A stretch of 64,000 nt of DNA from an uncultured Robinsoniella sp. (GTDB taxonomy: Bacteria > Bacillota > Clostridia > Lachnospirales > Lachnospiraceae). The position numbers and the translations under genes are program-made. The stretch is taken from the NCBI GenBank assembly GCA_900540475.1, contig UQGG01000027.1, positions 1 to 64,000 of the forward strand, given 5' to 3'. Below are positions 50,328 through 59,674 of this stretch, in pieces. Below the pieces are notes generated by a model. It searched no databases, was not told the DNA's origin, and saw nothing but the letters and a program-made list of their open reading frames with translations. Each line of letters begins with the position of its first letter. The first letter of the stretch is position 1.

Positions 50328-50450
50328 CTCTATCCTCCTCCTTATATGCTTAATACGGGATGCCCATTGGATATACATTATATTGTAGTTTTACTGAGGA
50401 ACCGCCTGAAGGGTGTGAACTTAGTAACGTACTTTGGTTTACGTTTCTGC

Positions 50451-51398
50451 TTATTGTACTTTTAATGTCTTATAAATGTAGTTTTTGTACTTATCCGCAT
50501 ACAGTTTGCTGCAGATATATACATTTGGTTCTTTTCCTGAAAAATAATTGACATCAACCAGAACAGTACCGTAGCTCGGTCCGTTGGATGCATCCACCTC
50601 GCAGTAATATTTATCACACTTCTCTATACACTCCGGATAGAGTGCCGCTGCCATCGCAGAGGGATCAGCCATATCCAGATAGGCATCCCCAAACCGTTCC
50701 CGGTTCATCTCCATCAGATTTTTATTGCAGTCAATTGCAAATTTTCCAAGCCTGCTTCCGTTTCTGATTTTTTCTATTTCTTCAGGATTCAGCATGCTGT
50801 CACCAAGGCATGCATCCCAGCCGACGTATATGATTTCTTTCAGTCCCGATTCCGTAACAATTTTCGCTGCCTCCGCATCCTGCCAGATATTAAATTCCGC
50901 TGTGGGAGTGACATTGCCTGCGCCTAATCCTGCTGTACCCATGATTACGATACGGCCAGCTTTTTGCATGGCTTCATAATCCAAACGGATGGCAATGGCG
51001 AGATTGGTAAGAGGTCCCAGCGCTACAATATCTATTTCCCCAGGTTCGCTGTCTCTTAAACACTGCAGCATTTTTAAAATGCCGTTTCCTTCCTGAGCCT
51101 TTAATCTCTTGGGTACAAGTCCAATGTCTCCCATACCATCGTTTCCATGTGTTTCATGTGCATATACCAGCTCTTTTAAGAGCATTTTGTCTGCGCCCTG
51201 ATATACCGGCGGCTCGTAGGTCTCGGCATATTCAATAGTAGTCAGTGTATTTATGGTAGCCTGAACTGCATTTACATTTCCGGATACGGTTGAAATCATT
51301 ACAATTTCGTATGCCGGATCGTTCAGTGCCATGGCGATTGCCATTGCGTCATCTGATCCGCAGTCTGTGTCAATGATAATTTTTTTCTTCTGTTCCAT
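50451..51398 (-). CDS. Inosine/uridine-preferring nucleoside hydrolase
   Basis: 315 residues. The metal-binding motif is DTDCGSDDA near the N-terminus, a longer VALGPLTNLA follows, and the second ligand region is EFNIWQDAEAA. A late Asp in MADPSA completes the Ca site. It splits nucleosides into base and ribose. It is in the minus-strand operon MFS - hydrolase - S - T - A - A. Confidence 0.92.
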   Translation of the reverse strand: MEQKKKIIIDTDCGSDDAMAIAMALNDPAYEIVMISTVSGNVNAVQATINTLTTIEYAETYEPPVYQGADKMLLKELVYAHETHGNDGMGDIGLVPKRLKAQEGNGILKMLQCLRDSEPGEIDIVALGPLTNLAIAIRLDYEAMQKAGRIVIMGTAGLGAGNVTPTAEFNIWQDAEAAKIVTESGLKEIIYVGWDACLGDSMLNPEEIEKIRNGSRLGKFAIDCNKNLMEMNRERFGDAYLDMADPSAMAAALYPECIEKCDKYYCEVDASNGPSYGTVLVDVNYFSGKEPNVYICSKLYADKYKNYIYKTLKVQ

Positions 51399-51421
51399 AA
51401 TTTTGATCTCCTTATCTGTTT

Positions 51422-52609
51422 TTATTGTTGAATGATTCTTACTTTTTCTTTATCCTCTGTTGTAATCAGCTTTAAGGCTGCTGCAGATGCGATGCAGACC
51501 GCCAGCATGATTAATGTAAATTTGAATGAGAACCCGATTCCTAATTTGGAAATAACCATGCCTGTAATTACCGGTGTCAGAAAATCTGCAATGCCGCTGG
51601 CGGTTGCCACCAAAGAGCTTGCCACGCTTACCCGTTTGGAATTGATGCGCGTTGCAATTGCTACGATGACGCTGAAAAGGACACCCAGAAATAATCCGGT
51701 AATAAATAATCCGATAAAATAAAACTGTGTGGTATTTACAATCATGGAAACTGCAATAGCCACAAAGGCTCCGGTACAGTTGATCAGCAGGACGGTCTGG
51801 CTTTTGATATATTTGAGTACCCATACAAATACAAACCCTCCGATTACACATCCTACATTATACACGGTCAGCATAAATGCTCCGGATGCCTCCGAGCTTC
51901 CCATGCTCTGTGCAAAGCTGGAAATATACAATCCCAATGTACTGGATACTGCACTAAATGCTGCAACTACGGTAAAGATACCGGCATATGCCGCCCAGGT
52001 TTTTTTCACATATAATGGTTCAATGTGTTCTTCTGAGCCTTCCCCCTGGACAGACTCTTCGATTCTGACAAAAGGAATGCACACCAGCATAACCAAGGCA
52101 ACTCCTGTCAGTACAAAATAGCACCAATAGAATGGAAGCTTCCCGGTCAAAAGTACTCCGATTAAAAATGGTGTCACAAAGGTTCCAAGGCCAAACAGCC
52201 CTTGCCCTCCACTCAGAGAGCTTGCATAATTTTTCTTAAATACAACACTTAATAATACAGGGCAGACGGCATCCTGAGTCCCCATGCCGACTCCGCCCAG
52301 GAATGCAAATACCATGCCGGCATAGAAATTAACAATTAACGGAATCCCCAGAAGGAAACTCGCTGTCAGGATGATGCCTGCTGCCAGAACCTTTATTGGT
52401 CCCAGTTTCTCTGTCATTCTGCCTGTAATATATACAGTCAGAACTCTTCCAAGTGCATATGCCGACCCCAGCAAAACGACCTTTTCTAATGTCATCCCAT
52501 ACATTTCAACCAGTTGGGGAAGGCTGCTGCCCACAAGTACACAAGTAGCGCCTGTCAGAAAATACATGGCAAATGCCAAAAAACCAATCAGCTTATATCT
52601 CTTTTTCAT
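51422..52609 (-). CDS. MFS transporter, probably for nucleosides
   Basis: 395 residues with twelve predicted membrane helices. The A-motif-like GRMTEKLGPIKVLA occurs after helix 2. It is first in the nucleoside salvage operon, 23 bp before the hydrolase gene, which suggests nucleosides as cargo. No closer family can be named. Confidence 0.82.
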   Translation of the reverse strand: MKKRYKLIGFLAFAMYFLTGATCVLVGSSLPQLVEMYGMTLEKVVLLGSAYALGRVLTVYITGRMTEKLGPIKVLAAGIILTASFLLGIPLIVNFYAGMVFAFLGGVGMGTQDAVCPVLLSVVFKKNYASSLSGGQGLFGLGTFVTPFLIGVLLTGKLPFYWCYFVLTGVALVMLVCIPFVRIEESVQGEGSEEHIEPLYVKKTWAAYAGIFTVVAAFSAVSSTLGLYISSFAQSMGSSEASGAFMLTVYNVGCVIGGFVFVWVLKYIKSQTVLLINCTGAFVAIAVSMIVNTTQFYFIGLFITGLFLGVLFSVIVAIATRINSKRVSVASSLVATASGIADFLTPVITGMVISKLGIGFSFKFTLIMLAVCIASAAALKLITTEDKEKVRIIQQ

Positions 52610-52660
52610 CTCGCTGCTCCTTTTCTTTCATTTTATATTAGTTAAAGATATCCGGATATA

Positions 52661-52681
52661 TTTTGTGGAATTACCACAAAA
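52661..52681. promoter_or_regulatory. Palindromic operator for the Crp/Fnr-type regulator
   Basis: TTTTGTGG-AATTA-CCACAAAA, perfect 8-bp arms. A half-site, TACCACA, lies in the spacer of the divergent promoter at about 52704. Crp/Fnr proteins bind palindromes of this kind (TGTGn-CACA). The site lies between the operon and the regulator gene. Confidence 0.7.
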
Positions 52682-52692
52682 TATTTTCTAAC

Positions 52693-52721
52693 TTGACATT
52701 AATTTACCACAGCTTTACAAT
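52693..52721 (+). promoter_or_regulatory. Promoter of the Crp/Fnr-type regulator gene
   Basis: TTGACA, a 17-bp spacer, TACAAT. The half-operator inside the spacer suggests autorepression. A short TGAC/GTCA hairpin with a T8 run follows in the leader. Confidence 0.75.
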
Positions 52722-52776
52722 ATAAAAAATGACAAGTGTCAGTTTTTTTTAGATTTTGACGAAAAGAGGTAGAATC

Positions 52777-53472
52777 ATGATTTATAATTCTGAACAGATA
52801 CTGGAAATTATTCTGGAAAAGAAATATAACCAACGAAATCCCTTAATCTCTCTATCCGGTCTGGCTTCCAAAGATGATCTGCTGGTTTTTGAAAAAAATG
52901 AAGCAATCGTGAGTCAGAAAGATTCCCTGGATTACTTTTATTTCCTCATCGGCGGCAGGGCATCTGTCTGGAATCAGATCTCATGGAATGAAAATAATGT
53001 CATAGAATACCTGAAACCGCTTGATATTCTGGGACTGGTAGAGTACCTGAATAATATTAATTATTACACGGCTTACGTGTTGGCTGAATGCAGATGTATC
53101 ATTTACCGGATTCCAGTGAAGCGGTTTATTCATATCATTCAGAATAACAGCAGGCTGTGCTATCAGACACTCACTGTGATGGGAAATATCACGGCTGCTA
53201 ATATGGCATGTGCAGAAAAAGGAAATTTATTCACATCAAAGGATATTTTGGGACATTACCTCTATTTACAGGCCAGTCATCAGCTTCCGTATACATGCAC
53301 ACTAACACGAGCCGTGCTTGCAGAAAGACTGCACATGAATCTGAGAACGCTGTACCGGGTTGTCTTTGCGCTGGAAGAAAGTAACTATTTAAGCATTAGA
53401 AAGGGTAAAATTACAATCGAAAAAGAACATTTTAAGCTGCTTTCAGAGCGGTATGGAGATATTATTATATAG
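52777..53472 (+). CDS. Crp/Fnr-family regulator
   Basis: 231 residues from ATG 52777 behind AGAGGT. An N-terminal cyclic-nucleotide-binding-like beta roll (about 20-130) contains FYFLIGGRASVW. The long dimer helix follows. The C-terminal winged helix has TRAVLAERLHMNLRTLYRVVFAL. No Cys cluster is visible, so it is not a classical Fnr. It is divergent from the nucleoside operon and probably controls it. Confidence 0.87.
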   Translation: MIYNSEQILEIILEKKYNQRNPLISLSGLASKDDLLVFEKNEAIVSQKDSLDYFYFLIGGRASVWNQISWNENNVIEYLKPLDILGLVEYLNNINYYTAYVLAECRCIIYRIPVKRFIHIIQNNSRLCYQTLTVMGNITAANMACAEKGNLFTSKDILGHYLYLQASHQLPYTCTLTRAVLAERLHMNLRTLYRVVFALEESNYLSIRKGKITIEKEHFKLLSERYGDIII

Positions 53473-53583
53473 GGTACATGGGTTGAAAGAGAGGGGATAT
53501 GTCTGTTTTAGAAGCAGGAGGGAATAAATTGGATGGCTGATTAAGAAGCTTTTTATGTGAAGACAGCACAGGACAAGAGAAGA

Positions 53584-53615
53584 GGGCGGACCAGAGCGTG
53601 TTGTCTAGTCCGCCC
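53584..53615. other. GC-rich hairpin between convergent genes
   Basis: GGGCGGAC pairs with GTCCGCCC around a 16-nt loop, between the ends of the Crp-type and TetR-type genes. There is no T tract, so it may be a barrier hairpin rather than a standard terminator. Confidence 0.5.
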
Positions 53616-53627
53616 CCCTTCTCCGCT

Positions 53628-54293
53628 TCACTGTTCGCTGTTGAACGAAAACATATGAATATCTGAAAAATCCAATTGATTAAACAATATTCTGCTGGTT
53701 AAAATATTCTTTTCTATAATCAGCGGATCCAGACCGGCTATTCGTATGGATATGGTAGAGATCAGTTCAACAATGCGCTCAAACCGGGTATCTGTTTCCT
53801 GAAATTCTGCAAGCTGGTCCAGGAGGACTTTGTGTGCGCCATATTCTGCTATTGCGCAGAGATAATAATCATCCGGATGCATGACGGTATTTAATTTGTG
53901 CAGGGCTGAAACCTGCAGGCTTCGTATACTGTCATGCAGTTCTTTGGGAGCCAGATTCAGTTTGCTGATTTCATAGTAGAATGCTTTTGTTTTTGGATCT
54001 TTAAAAATCTGCGTGAGCGCAATCTTCATCTGCAGAATGTGAAATTGCAGTTCATTTTCAATGTGAGACGGTACATGTGCATTTAATAACTGGTCAATGG
54101 CTGAAAAATATTCTATATACAGCCTGGCTGCAAAGTCCGGTTTTTTATAATAGTAATTAACGAGTCCGTGAGGAACATTTGCTGCATCCACGATCATACT
54201 GATGGTGGTATTTTTGTACCCATTTTCGTACATTAGTTTTTTCCCAATCTGGAAGATATGCTCCTGTGTTTGTATTCCTTTTGTATATTGCAT
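53628..54293 (-). CDS. TetR-family regulator
   Basis: 221 residues. The N-terminal helix-turn-helix (about 10-55) reads HIFQIGKKLMYENGYKNTTISMIVDAANVPHGLVNYYYKKP with the usual G-x-x-x-T-T and Y-Y-x-F-like turn. The C-terminal ligand domain is not recognisable. It is divergent from the GPH symporter gene and likely represses the symporter and methyltransferase genes. Confidence 0.88.
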   Translation of the reverse strand: MQYTKGIQTQEHIFQIGKKLMYENGYKNTTISMIVDAANVPHGLVNYYYKKPDFAARLYIEYFSAIDQLLNAHVPSHIENELQFHILQMKIALTQIFKDPKTKAFYYEISKLNLAPKELHDSIRSLQVSALHKLNTVMHPDDYYLCAIAEYGAHKVLLDQLAEFQETDTRFERIVELISTISIRIAGLDPLIIEKNILTSRILFNQLDFSDIHMFSFNSEQ

Positions 54294-54372
54294 AAAATCA
54301 CCTGCCGCTTTTTTATCAGTTTATCATAAAAAACACTTGTAAGAATAGATAAAATTTTACAAAAAAAATTAA

Positions 54373-54416
54373 ATTCATTGTATGATATAGACAAAATTTG
54401 GAATGAATGTTATAAT
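54373..54416 (+). promoter_or_regulatory. Promoter and possible TetR operator
   Basis: TAGACA at 54388, a 17-bp spacer, TATAAT at 54411. ATTCATT (54373-54379) and AATGAAT (54402-54408) form an inverted repeat overlapping the promoter, a good position for a repressor site. Confidence 0.6.
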
Positions 54417-54497
54417 GAAAATTGTATAGAAACGGAAAAATACAAAAATCAAATGCGGGTGTTTAGCGGAAACAAAAAAAGGGATGGAGGTATTGCA

Positions 54498-55874
54498 ATG
54501 AATGAGCAGGGAAAAAAGCTTGGAACGTATTTAAAAGTCTCCTATGGTCTGGCTGATTATGGTTTTATGTTTATGGTTACAATGTCAAACACTTTTCTAC
54601 TAATGTTCTATACGGATTATGCAGGAATCACTGCGGCAGCAGCAGGTACCCTGATGATGGTAGGCAGGATTATAGACAGTATCAGTCCGCCAATTATCGG
54701 TGCGGCAATTGAAAAGAGCAATCTGCGCTGGGGGAAGTACAGATCATGGGTGCTGATAGGCGCTCCTTTGATATTGCTGCTAAATGGGATTATGTTCACA
54801 AATAATTCTATGGATATGGTTCCAAAAGCAATTACAGCGTGCATTATATATGCTGCATTTTGTATCTCTACGAATATTGCTTATACAGGCTATACCTCTT
54901 TAAGTTCTTCCCTTACGGATGACCCGAAGGAGAGGGTACATTTGTCCACTTTCCGCGGACAGGGCGGTGCAATTGGTAAAATCTTTGCGGGATTTTTCAT
55001 ACTGCCCCTGATTGTATTTTTCGGTCACGGAAAAGAAAACGTTGCAGGGTTCACCTGGACAGCATTTCTGGTGGGTCTGATCTGCTTCTTGTGCTATATG
55101 AATCTGATCTATGCCTCAAAGGGAAAAGATATTCAGAATAAGCCGGTAAAAGTAAGTACGGGCGGCCAGGAAAAACTGAAGGTAGGGCAGATGGTAAGCC
55201 TTGTGTTCCATGACAAGAATTTATTATTATTGTTCTTTGCTGATATTACCAGAATCTTAAGTCTTTTGATAACTTATGCCATGTTCCCTTTTTTCTTCCA
55301 GTATGTTGCGAAAAATAAGGATGCAACTTCAACATTTTTTGGTATTGTAAATATACTGGCTCTGGTGGGGGCTACCAGTGTTCCATTTATAACCAAATTT
55401 CTATCCAAGAAAAATGCTTATATGGTAGGGAATCTGATTTTATCCGTCTGTATGCTGATTTCAATCGTGTTTAGCAGCAATATTACTTTTATTATTATTA
55501 TGATTTCTATCGGTTATCTGGGATACTCATGGCCGAATGTTGTAAATATCAATATGTATGCAGATACCGTTGATTATTGTGAGTGGAAAACCGGGAGAAA
55601 TGCCAGAGGCGTCTACTTTTCTCTGTTCCAGCTGTCTATTAAAATCGCGGCAGTTTTCAGTACGGCAATTGCAGGATTCGGACTGTCTATCGTAGGTTAT
55701 GTAGGCGGAACAGAACCAAGTACCCAGGTAGTAACGGGGATTCGTTTTATGGCAATGGGACTGCCGGCAGCCTTTTTGATTATCAGTACGGCGCTGATGT
55801 TCTTCTACACACTTACCCCGAAGAAGATGGATCAGGTACGGGAAGAATTAATTGTAAGAAGAGCCAAGGGCTGA
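54498..55874 (+). CDS. GPH-family sodium/proton symporter
   Basis: 458 residues from ATG 54498 behind GGAGG; the upstream open frame has no site. It has twelve membrane helices. The family motif GRIIDSISPPIIGAAIEKSNLRWGKYR, with D and K/R-W-G-K-Y-R, is characteristic of glycoside-pentoside-hexuronide symporters. TVDYCEWKTGRNARG is the second hallmark. The methyltransferase genes downstream suggest that the cargo is a methylated or methoxylated compound rather than a plain sugar. Confidence 0.9.
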   Translation: MNEQGKKLGTYLKVSYGLADYGFMFMVTMSNTFLLMFYTDYAGITAAAAGTLMMVGRIIDSISPPIIGAAIEKSNLRWGKYRSWVLIGAPLILLLNGIMFTNNSMDMVPKAITACIIYAAFCISTNIAYTGYTSLSSSLTDDPKERVHLSTFRGQGGAIGKIFAGFFILPLIVFFGHGKENVAGFTWTAFLVGLICFLCYMNLIYASKGKDIQNKPVKVSTGGQEKLKVGQMVSLVFHDKNLLLLFFADITRILSLLITYAMFPFFFQYVAKNKDATSTFFGIVNILALVGATSVPFITKFLSKKNAYMVGNLILSVCMLISIVFSSNITFIIIMISIGYLGYSWPNVVNINMYADTVDYCEWKTGRNARGVYFSLFQLSIKIAAVFSTAIAGFGLSIVGYVGGTEPSTQVVTGIRFMAMGLPAAFLIISTALMFFYTLTPKKMDQVREELIVRRAKG

Positions 55875-56021
55875 TTAAAGTAAAGCGGGTAAATCTCGAA
55901 ATAAATAGATAATAGACGGGATATGGCTGAAAGATCATTTGTAAATACCAAAGGAAAGGAGGAAAATGAAACAGCCGTTTGTAAAATAAAACTATTAACA
56001 GGTGATGACAGGAGGTTCTAT

Positions 56022-57386
56022 ATGAATAATACGGAGGAATTAAGAGCGGAACGAAATCAAATATTTCATGATGTATTTGATAATAAAATTCCAAAACGAG
56101 TACCGATTAAAGTAAATCTGGGCCTGGAAGTAATAGCGGGTTACGCAGGCATAGACGGAAAGGAAGCAATCTGGCATCCGGAACTATTAGAGAAGGCAGC
56201 AGACGAATTATGCCGCCTGGTTCCGTCGGATGTGTGCATGTATGGGGGCACAATCCGTATGCCGATCGCTTATCAGGCATTGGATTCAAACAATTTTAAA
56301 ATGAACCGGGCAGGTCTTATGCAGCATCCTAATACGGTAGGGCTGCTGCCGGAAGAATACGATGAGTTTATAGAAAATCCATATGACTGTATCATAGAAA
56401 AAGTACTGCCCAGAAATTACAGCGGACTGGATTTCATAAACAATCCGGGGCGGTCGATGATGGCACTTTATCAGGGGCTGGCATCCAAGGATCGTTTTAT
56501 GATGCAAAATGGTGCAATGATGGGAAAACTGATTCAAAAATATGGATTGTATGGCATGAGTCCGGTGTTTACGTCTATGTGTTATGCACCTCTGGATATA
56601 TTGACGGATAATATGAGAAGTTTAAGTGCCATGTGCATGGATATCCGAAGAAGACCGGATAAGGTACTGGATGCTGTAAATGCTGTATATGGGCTGAATT
56701 ATAAGGCAGGGCTGCCAAAACAGATTTCCAATTATGGACATGTTTTCTTCCCGCTTCATCTGGCTACATATATGAAGGAAAAAGATTTTGTGAAATTATG
56801 GTGGGAGCCATTCTTACGTCAGGCAAATGATTATGCATCTCTGGGACTCCACATCAATGCATTCTGTGAGCATGACTGGATGCGTTATCTGGATTATTTG
56901 TATGAACTGCCTACGGATACTTACCTTTCCTTTGAAATGGGAGATGCGAAACTTGTGAAAGAAAAGATTGGAAATAAACATATCATATCCGGTCTCTTCC
57001 CACTGGCGCTGCTGCGGACAGGAACCAAACAGGAATGTATCGACCAGGTAAAAGAATTCCTGGATATTATGATGCCGGGCGGTAAGTTTATCTTTGGATT
57101 TGATAAGGGTGCACTTACGTACAACGATATTAATCTGGAAAACCTCATTGCAGTATGTGAAACGGTCAGAGATTACGGTGTATATCAGAATCCGGGCGGC
57201 CAGGCCGGTCTCCAGTTTAACAAGGAGGATTATGTACATTCCGAACTGCCTCCGTTTGAAAGCAAATATTACCGAAGCTGGGAGCAGTATCTGGAAATGA
57301 ACCCATATACTCCCGAAAGTGCTAAGGAAACTGTGATGGATCTGGAAGATGAAATACTGCGTTATGTTTATCTGTTGTGTGAGTAG
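56022..57386 (+). CDS. URO-D-family methyltransferase
   Basis: 454 residues from ATG 56022 behind AGGAGG. The protein has the uroporphyrinogen-decarboxylase fold used by MtaA-like corrinoid methyltransferases: NKIPKRVPI, PLDILTDNMRSL, HINAFCEHDW and KFIFGFDKGALTYND. A corrinoid protein gene follows. It may move a methyl group to or from the corrinoid protein. No classical MtaB/MtvB substrate subunit or corrinoid activase is visible nearby, so this protein may itself be the substrate-specific part. Confidence 0.82.
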   Translation: MNNTEELRAERNQIFHDVFDNKIPKRVPIKVNLGLEVIAGYAGIDGKEAIWHPELLEKAADELCRLVPSDVCMYGGTIRMPIAYQALDSNNFKMNRAGLMQHPNTVGLLPEEYDEFIENPYDCIIEKVLPRNYSGLDFINNPGRSMMALYQGLASKDRFMMQNGAMMGKLIQKYGLYGMSPVFTSMCYAPLDILTDNMRSLSAMCMDIRRRPDKVLDAVNAVYGLNYKAGLPKQISNYGHVFFPLHLATYMKEKDFVKLWWEPFLRQANDYASLGLHINAFCEHDWMRYLDYLYELPTDTYLSFEMGDAKLVKEKIGNKHIISGLFPLALLRTGTKQECIDQVKEFLDIMMPGGKFIFGFDKGALTYNDINLENLIAVCETVRDYGVYQNPGGQAGLQFNKEDYVHSELPPFESKYYRSWEQYLEMNPYTPESAKETVMDLEDEILRYVYLLCE

Positions 57387-57399
57387 AAGCGTAAGGAAA

Positions 57400-57454
57400 G
57401 AAATAATAGAGCGGGAATAATAGAGCGGGAATAATAGAGCGGGAATAATACAAC
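57400..57454 (+). repeat. 14-bp tandem repeat, four copies
   Basis: Units based on GGGAATAATAGAGC, the first and last imperfect, fill most of the 86-bp gap between the methyltransferase and corrinoid genes, directly upstream of the ribosome binding site TTAGGAGG. Confidence 0.88.
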
Positions 57455-57472
57455 GAGATTAGGAGGTATGTT

Positions 57473-58111
57473 ATGTTTGAATATGATAGTTTAAAAAATG
57501 CAATGGCTGATTTAGAGGAAGATCTTGTTCTGGAAATATTAGAACAGGTTATGGCGGATGGCGGTACAGAAGCTCCGGAGGCAATGAAGGCCTGCCAGGC
57601 GGGAATGAATCTGGTTGGAGAGCGGTTTGAATCCAATGAGTATTTTGTATCAGATCTTATCTTTTCAGGAGAACTGATGACAGAAGCAATGGATATCATT
57701 AAGCCTGCATTAGCAGCATCTTCTTCTGAAAAAGCAGGAAGAATGATTTTATGTACGGTGGAAGGGGATCTGCATGATATTGGGAAAAATATCGTAAAGG
57801 CTATGCTGGAAGCCGGCGGATTTGAGGTGGTGGATTTGGGAATTGATGTAGGTGCAGATGAAATTATCCGCAGAATGAAGGAAGATAATATTCAGATCAT
57901 CGGATTGAGCGGTGTACTGACCCTGGCAATTGATTCTATGAAAGCAGTTGTGGATGCACTGGAAAAAGAAGGGCTGAGAGATCAGGCAAAAGTAATCATA
58001 GGCGGTGCTCCGGTAACCGGAAAAGTATGTGATATTGTAGGTGCGGATGCCTGGGCGGTAAATCCCGCAGATACAGTAAAGACCTGCACGGAGTGGGCGA
58101 AGGGTGCATAA
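57473..58111 (+). CDS. Corrinoid protein of a methyltransferase system
   Basis: 212 residues. An N-terminal four-helix cap (about 1-85) is followed by the B12-binding Rossmann domain. The base-off signature is EGDLHDIGKNIV (D-x-H-x-x-G), with a later GLSGVLT and VIIGGAPV. It carries the methyl group on cobalamin. The start is ATG 57473 behind AGGAGG. It follows the URO-D gene and is the last gene of this unit. Confidence 0.93.
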   Translation: MFEYDSLKNAMADLEEDLVLEILEQVMADGGTEAPEAMKACQAGMNLVGERFESNEYFVSDLIFSGELMTEAMDIIKPALAASSSEKAGRMILCTVEGDLHDIGKNIVKAMLEAGGFEVVDLGIDVGADEIIRRMKEDNIQIIGLSGVLTLAIDSMKAVVDALEKEGLRDQAKVIIGGAPVTGKVCDIVGADAWAVNPADTVKTCTEWAKGA

Positions 58112-58135
58112 TTGTAAAGTTAAATAGGATTCAGT

Positions 58136-58182
58136 AAACATCTCCCTGGTATTAGATAGAATACTGCCGGGGGGATGTTTTT
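58136..58182 (+). terminator. Terminator of the corrinoid gene
   Basis: AAACATCTCCC and GGTATT pair with AATACTGCC and GGGGGATGTTT, ending in T residues. Confidence 0.88.
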
Positions 58183-58259
58183 ATTTGATAATATTTTTCT
58201 ATGAAATGAATTCCGATTACAAAATGAGCTTACAAATTGATATTTCGATGAAGTGAAGG

Positions 58260-58289
58260 TTGACGAATATATGTTCGATCAACTATAAT
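58260..58289 (+). promoter_or_regulatory. Promoter of rarA
   Basis: TTGACG, an 18-bp spacer, TATAAT, about 70 bp before the start codon. Confidence 0.65.
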
Positions 58290-58357
58290 GAATAATAAAT
58301 AGGTAGTAATCGGTATACAGGCAAAACCGTATAATTCATCCAAAGGAGTAATCGATC

Positions 58358-59674
58358 ATGGAGCAAATGACACTTTTTGATGACAGAGAAAAATATAATC
58401 CCCTGGCAAGCCGTCTGCGGCCGGAAAAACTGGAAGAGTTCCAGGGGCAGCGGCATTTACTGGGGGAAGGAAAAGTCCTGCGCAGGCTGATTGAACAGGA
58501 TCAGGTATCTTCAATGATATTCTGGGGACCTCCTGGTGTTGGAAAAACCACGCTGGCACGTATTATCGCCGGAAGGACGAAAGCGGAATTTATTAATTTC
58601 AGTGCTGTGACCAGTGGGATCAAAGAGATTAAGGACGTGATGATTAAAGCTGAGAGCAGCCGCAAGATGGGGGTTCGTACTGTTTTATTTGTGGATGAAA
58701 TCCACCGTTTTAACAAGGCACAGCAGGATGCATTCCTTCCTTACGTGGAACAGGGCAGCATCACGCTGATTGGTGCCACGACGGAAAACCCTTCGTTTGA
58801 AGTCAACGCCGCTCTGCTTTCCAGATGTAAAGTATTTGTCTTAAAAGGGCTGGAAGAAGCAGATCTGGTGCAGCTGCTGCACAATGCGCTGAGCAATCCC
58901 ATGGGATTTGGAAATCAGAAGATTGCGATTGAAGAACATCATTTACGGGCGATTGCCGGATTTGCCGATGGAGATGCCAGAACTGCCCTCAATACTTTGG
59001 AGATGGCGATTTTAAACGGTGAGGTGAGTGCTGAGCAGATCACTGTGACCAATCAGGTATTGGAGCAGTGTATCACGAAGAAGTCGCTTCTGTACGATAA
59101 GTCAGGTGAAGAGCACTACAATATTATATCAGCGCTCCATAAATCCATGCGCAACAGTGACCCGGATGCCGCCGTTTACTGGATGATGAGGATGCTGGAA
59201 GGGGGAGAAAGTCCGCTTTATATCGCAAGGCGTCTGGTTCGCTTCGCCAGCGAGGATATCGGAATGGCGGACAGTAATGCCCTGCAGGTGGCTGTGGCTG
59301 CTTATCAGGCATGTCATTTTAACGGAATGCCGGAGTGCGATGTGAATCTGACCCATGCTGTCATTTATCTTTCCATGGCGCCTAAATCCAACAAAGTATA
59401 TGCTGCGTGCAATGCGGTAAAGAAAGACATCCGTGAGCTGCCAGCCGACCCGGTACCGTTGCAGATCAGAAATGGTGTTACAGGTCTGATGAAAGATCTG
59501 AATTACGGGAAAGATTATGAGTATGCCCATGACACAGAGGAGAAACTGACGAGGATGCAGTGCCTGCCGGACAGCCTGAAGGATCGTACTTATTATGAGC
59601 CCACCGGGCAGGGAACGGAAAAAGAGATCAAAGCACGGCTGGAGGAGATTAAGGAGTGGAAAAAGAAAAAATAG
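58358..59674 (+). CDS. rarA: Replication-associated recombination protein A
   Basis: A 438-residue AAA+ ATPase of the RarA/MgsA/WRNIP1 family. Walker A is GPPGVGKTT (about 58), Walker B is LFVDEIHRFN, sensor 1 is GATTENPSF, and DARTALN is the sensor 2 area. The C-terminal tetramerisation part has ASEDIGMAD and YLSMAPKSN, followed by YEPT near the end. It acts at stalled replication forks. The start is ATG 58358 behind AAAGGAG. Confidence 0.96.
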   Translation: MEQMTLFDDREKYNPLASRLRPEKLEEFQGQRHLLGEGKVLRRLIEQDQVSSMIFWGPPGVGKTTLARIIAGRTKAEFINFSAVTSGIKEIKDVMIKAESSRKMGVRTVLFVDEIHRFNKAQQDAFLPYVEQGSITLIGATTENPSFEVNAALLSRCKVFVLKGLEEADLVQLLHNALSNPMGFGNQKIAIEEHHLRAIAGFADGDARTALNTLEMAILNGEVSAEQITVTNQVLEQCITKKSLLYDKSGEEHYNIISALHKSMRNSDPDAAVYWMMRMLEGGESPLYIARRLVRFASEDIGMADSNALQVAVAAYQACHFNGMPECDVNLTHAVIYLSMAPKSNKVYAACNAVKKDIRELPADPVPLQIRNGVTGLMKDLNYGKDYEYAHDTEEKLTRMQCLPDSLKDRTYYEPTGQGTEKEIKARLEEIKEWKKKK

